In this document: positions 36,782 through 46,468 of the stretch, piece by piece
Layout: each line of letters begins with the position of its first letter
Numbering within the stretch: the first letter of the stretch is position 1
From: CATOSD01 sp965226695
Lineage (GTDB): Bacteria; Chloroflexota; Dehalococcoidia; Lucifugimonadales; CATOSD01
Reading direction: 5' to 3'
DNA: 64,000 nucleotides
Assembly (NCBI GenBank): GCA_965226695.1
Contig: OZ245405.1
Coordinates: forward strand, 1,922,001 to 1,986,000
Program-made: the position numbers and the translations under genes
The notes under the pieces: generated by a model
Seen by the model: only the letters and a program-made list of their open reading frames with translations
What the model was told of the DNA's origin: nothing
The model's database searches: none

Positions 36782-37180
36782 GTGATACTGATGGATACTC
36801 ACGTCCTGCTCTGGTCCAGAACTGGAGCAGGACAAACGGGGCCGAGATCGCGCCGGCGGATTGAGCAGGCAATGCACGAGTCCGACTTGGCGGTGTCGGC
36901 ATTCTCGTTTTGGGAAATCGCTATGCTGCAGGCCAAGGGACGCATAAGTCTTCTCAGCGACATCGGAGCCTGGCGCAGGGGTTTGCTGGACGACGGGCTG
37001 GTCGAGATTCCCGTCGATGGCGAGATAAGCATCCGCGCTAACTCCCTTGCGGACTTTCACGCCGACCCGGCCGACCGCATCATCGTCGCCAGCGCCTTGC
37101 AAGGCCACAGGCTGCTCACGGCCGACGATCGCATCCTCGGCTGGCCCGGTCCGCTCTACCGGCTCGACGCGAGGGAGTAG
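36782..37180 (+). CDS. PIN-domain toxin (VapC-like ribonuclease)
   Basis: 132 aa, GTG start. PIN-domain RNases use a cluster of acidic residues to hold Mg2+: here LMDTHVLLW (first Asp), VSAFSFWEIAML (Glu), and HADPADRIIVASAL (Asp pair), followed by LLTADDRIL. The spacing matches the type II toxin branch often paired with Phd/YefM. It is cotranscribed with the antitoxin and sits inside the type I RM operon, a position where loss of the locus would release the toxin. Confidence 0.9.
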   Translation: MILMDTHVLLWSRTGAGQTGPRSRRRIEQAMHESDLAVSAFSFWEIAMLQAKGRISLLSDIGAWRRGLLDDGLVEIPVDGEISIRANSLADFHADPADRIIVASALQGHRLLTADDRILGWPGPLYRLDARE

Positions 37181-37187
37181 CGGGATA

Positions 37188-37531
37188 GTGGGAAAGTTGA
37201 CGCAGCACGAGACACCGGTGCCGGAGGGGTGGGAGCTGGTGCGGTTGGGGGATGTGGCGGAGGTCGGCTTCAGTAGCGTCGACAAAAAGACTGTGACCGG
37301 TGAAGTTCCGGTCGAACTCTGCAACTGCACCGACGTCTTCTACAACCGCCGCATCCGACCCGGAATGAATTTTATGACCGCGACTGCTGATCCAACGGAG
37401 TGCCAGCGCTGGGCCTTGAGAAAGGGTGACGTACTGTTTACGAAGGACTCTGAGACTCGTGAAGAGATCGGCATTCCGACCTACGTAACGGATGACTTAC
37501 CCAACCTCCTGTGTGGCTATCATCTCGCTAG
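37188..37531 (+). pseudogene. hsdS: Type I RM specificity subunit HsdS, N-terminal stub cut by IS1182 copy 3
   Basis: GTG 37188. The opening TPVPEGWELVRLGDVAEVGF is the standard start of an HsdS target-recognition domain, followed by RRIRPGMNFMTATADPTECQRWALRKGDVLFTKDSET, short motif ALRKGDVLFTKDSE. About 114 residues remain of the usual 400 or so. The break is at CTAG 37528-37531, the IS edge. The remaining hsdS and any hsdR are missing beyond the IS, so they were lost with the IS right end. The RM system cannot work in this arrangement. Confidence 0.85.
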
Positions 37532-38663
37532 CAGCCCGTCCGAGAAACACGGTAGGCGAGTGGTCGGGGGTATAACAGGCGCAGTTCAGTAGCGTGGAGT
37601 CGGCGATGAGCAAGACCTACCGTCCCTATGATCCAGACCAGCAGTTGCTGTTGCCAGCGGCGTTGCGGGAGTGGTTGCCGGACGACCATCTGGCTTACTT
37701 CATCTCCGACGTCGTGGACCAGTTGGATCTGTCTGAGATCACCGCCCGCTACGAGCGGGAGAGCAGAGGCGGGCCACCGTATCATCCACGGATGATGGTC
37801 AAGGTGCTGTTGTACGGCTACTGCGTCGGGAGTGGCGTCCTCCCGACGAATCGCCCAGCGGCTCCACGAGGACATAGCCTTCCGGGTACTGGCGGCGAAC
37901 AACACGCCGGATTTCCGCACCATCTCGGACTTCCGCAAGGACAATCTGGAAGCGCTGTCGGGCCTGTTCCTGCAGGTATTGGCGTTGTGCCGGCGGGCGG
38001 GTCTGGTGAAGCTGGGTCACGTGGCGTTGGACGGGACCAAGGTGAGGGCCAACGCATCCAGGCACAAGGCGATGAGTTACGGTCGGATGAAAGAGAAGGA
38101 AGCGCAGTTGGCGGCGGAGGTAGCGGAGTTGCTGCGACAGGCCCAGGAGGTTGATGAGGAGGAGGACCGGCGGTACGGACAGAGCAAGCGCGGAGATGAA
38201 CTGCCGCAGGAGTTGTCCTTTCGGGAGGGGCGGTTGGAGAAGATACGGGAGGCGATGGCGGCGCTGGAAGCCGAGTCCCAGGCGGTGGTGGACAGTGCCC
38301 ACCAGGTGATCGTGGCGGCTCAGGCCACCAACCAGACTTCGGACAAGCAGCAGGCGGTGGCGATGGTGGAGGAGGTCATAGACAACGTCGGCGCAGTGCC
38401 CAAAGAGGTGTCCGCCGACGCCGGTTACTACTCTGCACAGGCGGTCGATGGTCTGTACAGGCTGTGCGTGGACCCGTTCGTCGCGCCGGAGCGGACCCGC
38501 CACGGTCGGGTTGTGCCGCCCGCGCCCCGGGGTCGCATACCCAGTCATCTGTCTCCCAGGGACCGGATGCGCCGGAAGCTGCAGACCAAACGGGGTCGGC
38601 AGCGCTACGCTCTGCGGATGCAAACGGTGGAGCCGGTGTTCGGCCAGATCAAGCAGGGCCGAG
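37532..38663 (+). mobile_element. IS1182-family element, copy 3 (right end lost)
   Basis: Left edge at CTAG 37528-37531, with repeat cagcccgtccgag. It matches the other copies up to cagggccgag (38663), then joins unrelated sequence beginning tgtaaacggcggagcg. It is the only copy with the full central transposase region, but it lacks the 3' part and terminal repeat. It has the same orientation as copy 2, about 7.5 kb away, so the pair brackets the viperin/RM/TA segment. Confidence 0.83.
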
Positions 38664-38668
38664 TGTAA
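37606..38668 (+). pseudogene. IS1182-family transposase, frameshifted and 3'-truncated
   Basis: ATG 37606. The N-terminal frame runs to CVGSGVLPTN, where one inserted base (gtcgggagtggcg against gtgggagtggcg in copy 2) moves the reading to the frame that continues from 37832. That second frame keeps the full linker (EAMAALEAESQAVVDSAHQ region) and the DDE Asp motifs SADAGYYSAQAVDGL, then ends at GRV* just after the conserved VEPVFGQIKQ Glu motif. Confidence 0.82.
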
Positions 38669-38988
38669 ACGGCGGAGCGTTAATGTACCCAGCGGTCGAG
38701 TCGCTGGCTGGCCCACGGCGGTTGAAGACTGAGCCGTCTTCGACCCAACAAAAGGTTCAGATGATGGGAACCAGAAGCCAACAAGAGTGCCAGCGGCCCT
38801 ATAAAGCCAGACGATCAATTGGGGCAAAGGTCAAATCCTACCCTCACCCGCCCTTCAGGAGCCTTCCATGAATTTCACCGCCCTGGTCCAAGGGGCGATT
38901 CTGAATTCTACTCTTCAGAACATAATCTCCTTATGATGGTCTGGGCAGACTCCGCGCCAGCGATTGTGGCGCCAGAGGAGGTTTCCAA
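38664..38988. other. IS21-like end remnant and region upstream of phhB
   Basis: Begins tgtaaacggcggagcg at the break of IS1182 copy 3. It contains ggcggttgaagactgagccgtcttc (38716-38742), which recurs in inverted form at 53530-53560. TGT-type termini with such internal repeats resemble the ends of IS21-family elements, but no transposase is present. The last 100 bp hold the promoter of the pterin dehydratase gene. Confidence 0.4.
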
Positions 38989-39345
38989 ATGAAGGGACTT
39001 TTTCAAGAACGGTGCGTGCCCTGCCGCAGAGGCGCGCCAAGAGTGACGGATTCGGGGATTGAGTTGCTGCACCCGGTCATCCCGAATTGGGAGGTCATAG
39101 AAGATGGGCCAGTCAAGAAGCTGCACCGTAGCTTCCGGTTCCGTGATTTCCGGCAAGCCATGGACTTCACAATGGAAGTAGCGAAACTGGCCGAGGAAGA
39201 GGGGCATCATCCCAAGTTGGTCACCGAGTGGGGGCGGGTTACCATCGACTGGTGGACCCACACGATTCGCGGCCTTCATCGCAACGACTTCATAATGGCC
39301 GCCAAAACCGACTACTGCTTCGAGAATACAGGTGCGGATGCGTAA
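38989..39345 (+). CDS. 4a-hydroxytetrahydrobiopterin dehydratase (pterin-4a-carbinolamine dehydratase)
   Basis: 118 aa, typical length. ATG after GGAGG. It dehydrates 4a-carbinolamine tetrahydropterin, recycling the cofactor of aromatic amino acid hydroxylases. Family marks: CVPCRRGAPRVTDSG at the N terminus, IPNWEVIEDG, FRFRDFRQAMDFTMEVAKLAEEEGHHPKL, key motif EEEGHHPKLV with the catalytic His pair, VTIDWWTHTIRGLHRNDFIMAAK, key motif WWTHTIRGLHRNDF. It stands alone between IS debris, with no hydroxylase nearby. Confidence 0.95.
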   Translation: MKGLFQERCVPCRRGAPRVTDSGIELLHPVIPNWEVIEDGPVKKLHRSFRFRDFRQAMDFTMEVAKLAEEEGHHPKLVTEWGRVTIDWWTHTIRGLHRNDFIMAAKTDYCFENTGADA

Positions 39346-40796
39346 AACTAGGGGTGCCCTCTCTCCTCCAGGCTCCTGGGGCAGCGTGCCGAGCCGACGA
39401 AATGATGTGTCCCCAAGGGAAGGCGCACATGCGATAAGGCCGTTGGACAGTCACTGCTCGTAATGCAGGAGCCAGCCGTTAGGGCCGCTACAACGGGAGA
39501 TTGAAAGCGAACCATCCCGGCAAGGTTGAGTCCCTGTAGGGACGCAGACACTTCGGCCTCGCCAGTTGTGAGTCGAAGGCGCGGAGCCGCAGAGCTTTCA
39601 AATGAAGGAGGGGATTGGAAGCCAGGTTCCGGTCTGTTACTTCACGGGTTGGAACAAACGGCAACAGGCAACACCGAGACACGCCTACTGGCGAGTCGCG
39701 ACGGAACCACCTTTGGAGCCTACAGTCAAAGTTCGGTGGTGATGGATTACGAACGGGCTGAAACTACACAGAATGATGACGCCTGACCTAGACATGGTGG
39801 CCAAAAGGGGGAATCATTAGCCACGTTACGAGGCTTCTCGAATTGCGTACCGCCATATAGTGTCAGGGCTAAGGGGGTAACAAATGGCTGGCCTAGTCAT
39901 TCGCTACCGTCTTGCCGGTAGAATCAGATTTAGGGCGTTCGAGTGGACGCCGGAAGCTCGACAGTTGGAGCGGGAAGTAGACAGAATCAAAGGCATGCCC
40001 GGATTCGAGGAGGTTTTGGACTACTTGGACTATGACCTCGTTCGCACCTGCGGGGGCCTCGACACGGCTAACGCCGTCTGGGGCGCTGGCGGGACCGGCC
40101 CGGGACCTAGCGTGCGTCCCTTACGGGGCCCTTCTGGAATCCAGGGTGTACTACGGGCCGCTATGCGGGGTTATGAGACGGGCCCCTTTAGCTAGGCCGC
40201 GGCGCCTCAATGTCGCCTATCCCCGCCGACGCCTAGATCCCACCGGACTCACTCCTTCCAACGACTTCTGCTCAGACCCGTCGCAGCGTGATATCTATGC
40301 TGAACACCTACGCCCGAGTGGTACACTTTTGTGTCTGTCTCATTGTAGTTCATGGACAGGACTTAACCAGCACAACATTGCTGCTCTGTCCTACACATTG
40401 ACGGCGAGACTCATCGGAGCGGCCGCAGACGCTAGCACAGAGAAGAAGTAACCCACGCCGCCCCGGCGCGGCTACCCAATATTCCGATGGACAAATGCGG
40501 CAAGCCTTGCAGTCGATGACGCACCTGACGCAAGCGTCTAGTGGACACCGAGAGCGTGGCCTCGACTCCTGGCATCCACCTCGCAGGGCCACGTCCCCTC
40601 GTGTCCCTCCGCCCTTGTGTTGCTGTTCTACGAGTCACAGCCTGAAAACATGGCAGCAGATTACCCCGACATTTTCTCCGAACAATTGGACGGACTTGGT
40701 CGCTAGACATTGGCACAGGCCAAACGTCGATCTTGACCCTTCGCAGAGGGCTGATATATCACGGAGGAAATCGTCTTGGCCAATGGTGCGCCCCGC
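39346..40796. other. Gene-poor region upstream of the IS701 element
   Basis: About 1.45 kb without recognised genes. One frame, 39884-40195 plus (103 aa), has a GGGGGT Shine-Dalgarno-like sequence before ATG and opens with MAGLVIRYRLAGRIRFRAF and EREVDRIKGMPGFEEVLDYLD; its second half looks like non-coding sequence, so it is at best a truncated small gene. Nothing else is supported. Confidence 0.4.
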
Positions 40797-42260
40797 TAGT
40801 ATTACAACGACGGTTGTCGTGATACCATGATGGGCGGGGCAGGCAACGCTTGAGCAAGTGAGGCAGGGAAGTGTATGCTGCGGTTTTCGAGCAGGTGTAC
40901 CAGGACTTTCGGGAGTTTCACGCTTACTTCGCTGCGCTGTTTGGCCGCAGGGAAGCGCGGGACCACAGCGGTCATTATCTCCAGGCTCTCCTGGTCCAGT
41001 CCGGGGAGCGGCGCAACGCCGAGAATCTGTCGGAGACGGTTCCGGCATCAGCCAGGGTGATGCAGCGCTTTCTCGCTGAATCCCCCTGGAATGACGACAT
41101 AGTCATAGGACGTCTTCAGGAGTATCTGGGACCCCGGCTGGGACACCCGGAGGCGATATGGGTGCTGGACGGCAGCGATTTCCCCAAGCAGGGCAGGAAG
41201 TCGGTGGGAGTGGCGAGGCAGTACTGTGGCAGACTTGGCAATGTGGCCAACTGCCAGGCGGGGATGTTCCTGGCCTACGTCAGTCCCTTGGGCCGGGCCC
41301 TGGTGGACAAGGGGCTTTATCTGCCGGAGAGCTGGGTCTCGGACAAAGAACGGTGCGCGTCGGCTGGAGTGCCCGAGGAAAGGCGGAAGTATCGAGGCAA
41401 GACAGGGTTGGCGTTGGAAATGTTGGAACGGGCCCTGGAGCGGGGCCATATGAGGGCGGGATGGGTGGCCGCAGACGACGCTTTCGGGATGTCGCCGTCC
41501 TTCCGCGAGGGACTGGCGGCCCTGGGGATGCGCTATGTGCTGGACGTGCCGGCGGGCTTTACGGTGTGGCCGGTGGAACCGGTGTGGACCACTTCTGCCT
41601 ATCTGGGACGGGGTGGTCCCCCCAAGCCCAGGCTCGTAGCCGGACAGCGGCGCACTATGGGGGAGCGTGGTGATGAATTACCGGAGGAGGCCTGGCGGGA
41701 GATAACGGTGGCCGAGGGCAGCCAGGGTCCCCGCAGTTACCTGTTCAGCGCCCAGAGGGTGCGTCCGACCAGCAGGCGTAAGCCCGGCGAGATCCACTGG
41801 GCCGTCTGGCGCCGGAACCTGGACGGCAGCGAACCTCGCTACTACCTGTCCAATGCTCCTGAGGACACTCCCCTGGAGACCTTGGCCTGTGTGGGAGGCT
41901 CAAGGTGGCGTATTGAGACCGAGTTCGAGACGGAGAAGAGCGACGTGGGGCTGGACGAGTACGAGACCCGCACCTGGGCGGGCTGGCATCACCACGTGGC
42001 CCTGTGCCTGCTGGCCGGGGCCTTTCTGCTGAGCCTGCAGCAGGCTTGGGGGGAAAAAGATGCCCCATATAACCCGGCCCCAAGTGTACCGGGTGGTGCG
42101 GGAGATGCTGCCCCGGGAACGGTTCGGGCCCTTTGAACTGCTGCGGTGGCTGGAGGAGACTCAGGATAGTAACGAACGGGCCCGGCGCTCCCATGCCAAG
42201 CGCCGCGCCGCCGTTCACCTGCCACGGGCCATCCCTCCATGAACCGTCGTTGTAATACTA
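40797..42260 (+). mobile_element. IS701-family element
   Basis: 1464 bp with perfect 19-bp terminal inverted repeats tagtattacaacgacggtt (40797-40815) and aaccgtcgttgtaatacta (42242-42260). The left end lies in gctag, so a CTAG-like target is possible, but the right flank (agaag) does not repeat it clearly. It contains one transposase gene with a single-base break near the 3' end. Confidence 0.85.
40871..42242 (+). pseudogene. IS701-family transposase, +1 break at G6A5 near the C terminus
   Basis: About 455 aa when joined. Start TTG/GTG 40871, or upstream. DDE-type motifs of IS701: WVLDGSDFPKQGRKSVGVARQY (key part LDGSDFPKQG), VAADDAFGMSP, and SRWRIETEFETEKSDVGLDEYE (key part IETEFETEKSDVGLDEYE). 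The frame leaves at 42057 in gggggg aaaaa; reading one base later continues as MPHITRPQVYRVVREML and EETQDSNERARRSHAKRR, the normal IS701 C terminus. A single extra G explains it. Because the site is a slippery homopolymer run, translational slippage could also make the full protein. Confidence 0.82.
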
Positions 42261-42356
42261 AGAAGCCATCTAAGATGCGATGCCTCATAGAGACACCACG
42301 TCTATCCATCTACCGGATACGCACATGGTCAGATTATCTCACTTGAAGCTTCAGCA

Positions 42357-43473
42357 TCACCACTCTGTCAACTTCGACCAGATATAGCCTCCTCCCCTCC
42401 GCTCGCCACCACCATGCTCCCCATCGGACTCGCTCCCTTCACCTCCGTCACCAACCTCGGCATGTGCCGTCCATCCGGTGAACGATGCAGGCGTCGCAGG
42501 TAGGTTGATCGTTACAACCTCGCCTGGAGCCATTTCAGTCGGAGTCGTGGGACCGAGTCCCGTTCCGTTCGAAAGGTGCACTTCGATCCTGACCCGATCC
42601 AGGACGCCGTTGGTCGTGTTCTCCACAGTGCCTATGAAGGAGTTGCTTGCAGCGTCGTACTTCAGAATCAGTCGGGCGCCGCTACGAACTGCATCGAAGG
42701 TCTCATCCAGCGCCAACGTATTGGCACCGCTACCTTCTTCGCCACCAGCTCCAACGGATTCATTACCGCTTTCACCACCAACGCCGTGTTCACCGCTGCC
42801 TTCGCCTCTTTCTTCTCCTGCGTGAGCCGTGGGGCCAGGGCCGTCGCAGTCGAATACTTCCATGTGAACGACGCATCCATCGTAAGAGACTCCAGCAAGT
42901 TTCGGTTCACTGGCAACCGTCAGGCTTGTCGTTGCTTCCTGTCCAGGGTTCAGCTGTCCCAGAATCTCGGGACCAAGCTCTCCCACTGTCTTCGTTCCTG
43001 ACTTCAGATGTGGTTCGGCTTGTACATAGCAGAGTTTCTGTGAGAGCGTGTTTCGTACCGTTCCGTGAACAGTTAGGGTTGCTGCGTCGTACTGCATGGA
43101 AACAGCTAGTCCGCCGAGAATACCGTTCCACGACTGTCCAAGAGGAGTGATTGAGCTCGACATGGCGGCTTCACTGCTCTCTCCGCTGCCGGCAGCGCCT
43201 TCACTGTTACCATCCGCCTCCAGAGCCGTGTTCTCCGCTGCTTTCACCACCTTCTCCCCTGGATTCCGTGCCTTCGCGTCTGCCGCCATGCTCACCTCCA
43301 GAGCCGCCCCCTTCTCGCTCAGAGACAGCCTGACTTACCGTGGCGCGGTTAGGATCTCGGCCGTTTCCGAGTCCGGCGTCGTCCGCGCAGCCGCTGACTA
43401 TCACCGCGGAGAGTATAGTCCCCAAGACGGGCCCAAACAGGAACGCCTTCATTATCAGGTTCTTGCAATTCAT
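42357..43473 (-). pseudogene. Lipoprotein with duplicated FxLYD-like domains and Gly/Glu/His-rich linkers, one frameshift
   Basis: The first frame (43473-43207) has a lipoprotein signal (MKAFLFGPVLGTILSAVIVSGC) with lipobox-like VSGC, then EREGGGSGGEHGGRREGTES. Near 43215 one base shifts it into the second frame (SEGAAGSGESSEAAM onward). That frame holds two related beta domains: VSMQYDAATLTVHGTVRNTLSQ and LILKYDAASNSFIGTVENTTNG, core patterns YDAATLTVHGTVRNT and YDAASNSFIGTVENT. Each is about 90 aa. They are separated by GEERGEGSGEHGVGG. The layout, a lipid-anchored protein with low-complexity GEHG spacers, suggests an envelope role. The family is not certain. Confidence 0.62.
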
Positions 43474-43998
43474 TCTTCCATCCCTTTCGTGAATTATCTG
43501 CGGTACTACTCACGATAGCGATGAAATGTCGCAGAAATAAGTCGTCCGCATTTCGCGTCTATTTTGCACTGTGAATTTTGACGCTGCGGGACGACATGGG
43601 GCTGCGAGCATGGGCGACAACAATGCCGCCCATGCCGCCCTCGTTATAATCGCGGACTAGCAGACTTTGGTGAGCCTGCCAGGATCAGCCACATCTCGAA
43701 GATGGTTTTGCCTATCGTCAAGTTTGGTGGGCCTCGCTTCCTGCGAGACTCCTGACAGTTCATTGATTATCTTTCCGCATTCATCATATTCTTGCCATAC
43801 AGTAGTCAACTTAGCGAGGTGCAGGCGACTGACCCAGCTAAGCCAGGACCGGGGAGAGTGGACCGTGATCATAGCCCACCGCGAGCTCCGCAAATGGCTG
43901 CGAGAGTCGAAGGAGGGCAAGGCCGTGGAGAAGGCCGTCGAAGAATTCCTGGCGGGGATGTGAAGCTAGGACAAGCTAGACCCCTAACGGAGGTAACA
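43474..43998. other. Intergenic region with weak coding traces
   Basis: Holds the lipoprotein promoter. A minus frame at 43660-43830 reads LAKLTTVWQEYDECGKIINEL and a plus frame at 43860-43963 reads VIIAHRELRKWLRESKEGKA; both are short, lack good starts and are not identified. Only one can be real, as they partly oppose each other. Confidence 0.3.
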
Positions 43999-44273
43999 AT
44001 GAACCACTATGAGTGTCAAAAGCTTTTCGGGGCAGGGAGGAGTCTGTTGGAATCAAGCAGGCTCGTTCGCTACTGGGGCGATTCTTTCGCGTCCAATGAC
44101 AACGAGACGACTTTGAAGAATACTGGGCGGGGAGATTTGACCCAGATTTCGGCAGATACATGGCGTGGGTTTGGTTTTCGGTCGGTGCGGAAAACTTGGT
44201 GGAAGCGGCCCTGGTCTACAACGAACTGTTAGAAGGAGAACCCCAGGACGGCGGATACCCAGTCTTTTTGTAA
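43999..44273 (+). pseudogene. Small unknown protein, frameshifted
   Basis: ATG 43999 follows ACGGAGGTAACA, a good Shine-Dalgarno. The first frame reads MNHYECQKLFGAGRSLLES to SNDNE; near 44105 the coding moves to another frame, DDFEEYWAGRFDPDFGRYM, shown as DDFEEYWAGRFDP, then NLVEAALVYNELLEGEPQDGGYPVFL to the stop at 44273. The second half has a convincing helix-rich composition. About 90 aa in all. No family recognised. Confidence 0.45.
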
Positions 44274-44287
44274 GGGGCGGAGTAATC

Positions 44288-44797
44288 GGCCTGTTGAAAA
44301 AGTCTTGGTTGTGGCCGGGCCAGGTGACGAATAAGATGGGGCGAGCATCATGATAGGGAGGAACTTCGATGCTCGACCCATTGGACCGCTTCAGCAGAGA
44401 CTCCTCGCTGTTCCAATTCACCGACAAGCGACTGCGGGACTTCATAGACCCAAGACATCTGTTGATTCAGATCGATGAGCAGTTTGACTTCCCGAAGCTC
44501 GTTGAGCCTCTGGAGGAATACTACTGCCGTGACCAGGGCAGGCCCGCCATCCATCCGGAAGTGCTTGTCAGGGCCCTACTCATCTCGTCCTTGTACAACA
44601 TCACCTCCTTCCGGCGGCTGTGCTTTGCTATCTCTGAGAACATCGCCTTTCGCTGGTTCTGCTTCCTGACCATAGATGACAAGGTGTTCGTGTCGATCGC
44701 CAGGAACATTAGGCCAGTCGTCGCCAAGCTGAATTCCCCGCATCCAGAAGATCAGATACCGAGAGAGCCGTCTTCACCCTACTCTTTCAACAGGCCG
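44288..44797 (+). mobile_element. Internally deleted IS with a transposase N-terminal fragment
   Basis: About 510 bp between inverted repeats cggcctgttgaaaaagt (left) and actctttcaacaggccg (right). Inside is a reading frame from ATG 44369 with DUF772-type motifs FPKLVEPLEEYYCRDQGRPAIHPEVLVRALL, short motif GRPAIHPEVLVRALLISSLY, and ENIAFRWFCFLTIDD. After DDKVF it loses similarity to transposases, so the catalytic part is deleted. It is a non-autonomous relic that could be moved only by a full relative elsewhere. Confidence 0.7.
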
Positions 44798-44882
44798 GTA
44801 ACAATGGACCGGCGAGGCGGGGTCGAGCTGTTGTTGTTCAGCATAAGCGTCACAGGTGACTGTTCAGCAAGAATGTCACATT

Positions 44883-46437
44883 ATGGAGAATGTGACGTTG
44901 AACCAAAAGGAACAGGCAAGGCTTCAGGTTCTCAACAGCTTGCTGGCGGGGCATATGACGATAGAGCAGGCATCTGCGCTGATGGGAGTGAGCATACGCC
45001 ATGCCTGGCGCTTTCTGGCGGCATACAGGAAGGAAGCAGCAGCCGCCCTGGCTCACGGTCATCGAGGTCGCAGAGCGCCCAACGCGATATTGGAGGCAAC
45101 GAAGGCCGCTGTGCTGCATCTGGCACGCACACGGTACGCGGGAACCAACCACACACATATGAGCGAGTTGTTGAGAGAACACGAAGGCATAGACGTAACT
45201 CGCAGCACGCTGCGGCGTCTGCTGGTGAGCGCCGGCGAGAGTAGCCCGCGCGGTAGGCGTCCACCCAAGCACCGAGTTCGGCGGCAGCGGATGCCGCGTG
45301 AAGGTATGCTGATTCAGATAGACGGAAGTCATCATCGCTGGTTAGGAGAAGATGGACCGCAGTTCACGCTGCTTTTGGCGGTGGACGACGCCACCGGAGT
45401 CGTGGTCAATGCTATGTTTAGCGAGGTGGAGAACACACGCAGCTACTTCCTGCTGATGCGGGACCTGATACGGCATAGCGGTGTACCGCTCGCACTCTAT
45501 GCAGATCGGCATGCCGTCTTCAAGCATACGCCTTCGCCAGAGACTGCCGCTGCTCCCACTCAGCTCTCTCGAGCTATGGATGAACTTGGAATACAGCTGA
45601 TGTTCGCGCGATCACCACAAGCCAAGGGTCGTGTGGAACGCACCGCAGGAACGTTCCAGTACAGGCTCGTTACGGAGCTCCGGCTTGCGGGCGCGACCAC
45701 CATCGACGATGCCAACCGCGTGCTGGAGGGCTTTCTGCCACGCTTCAACACGCGTTTTGGTGTAGTGTGCGCAGGAGTCGGAAGTCGCCTATCGAGCCGT
45801 GGACGAAGGGATGTGTCTGGAGAGGATCCTGTGCTTCAAGTACAGGCGTAGAGTCGCCAGGGACAACACGGTCAGATACCGCTGGCGCACCCTACAACTG
45901 CTGCCCGGCACGGACCGGCCAAGCTACGCCGGAGCAGTGGTGAATGTACTTGAGGGACCGGACGGACGGCTGGAAGTGCAGCACGAAGAACGCATCATCC
46001 CCTCTCAGGAGGCGCCACCACGCCCGAGCGTCCTTCGGGGCTTCGTTGGCAGAACCGTACATACGCCAATACCTCATCTTCCCAGCTACGGACTTGGTAG
46101 AAAATGGGTGGCCAGACTGGCGACTCTGGAAGCCGAGGTCTCCCACGACACCGCCGACCGCAACGGTGGCGGAAGAGTCCGCAAAGTTGCAACTCAGAGA
46201 AGCAGGAAGCCCACGCCACTACAGACTGCCAGATGGAAAGCGGTGCGTAAGGCGAAGCGCAAGGGTCTGTCCATTCGTGGGATCGCCCGAGAGCTGGATA
46301 TACACGGAGACACGGTGAAGAAGTACATGAACGCTGAGAGTCCACCCGTGGCGCGACCTGGACTGACATCGAAGCGCGCTCGATCTCTTACGATCAGGGT
46401 GCAAGTTGATGACATTTATGCTGGTCACTTACACTGA
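44883..46437 (+). pseudogene. ISNCY-like transposase (rve/DDE type), copy A, frameshifted
   Basis: ATG 44883. N-terminal helix-turn-helix region (TLNQKEQARLQVLNSLLAG to SIRHAWRFLAAYRKE), then AHGHRGRRAPNAI. The integrase core has QIDGSHHRWLGEDGPQFTL (first Asp), the second Asp in LYADRHAVFK, and SPQAKGRVERTAGTFQ with the Glu. The frame breaks near 45765 after FNTRFGV; the C-terminal part continues from about 45790 (VAYRAVDEGMCLERIL) to 46437 and ends with an extra helix-turn-helix (KGLSIRGIARELDIHGDTVKKYM). Terminal-like repeats tcagcataagcgtcac (about 44839) and gtgacatttatgctgg (reverse strand sense, about 46410) suggest the element spans about 44830-46435. Confidence 0.75.
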
Positions 46438-46468
46438 CACTTGTCCTGGACAGCGACAGCCCCGTGGC

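Noticed and set aside
37799..38827. 342-residue minus-strand open frame
   Set aside because: Antisense shadow of the IS1182 transposase; equivalent frames appear opposite the other two copies.
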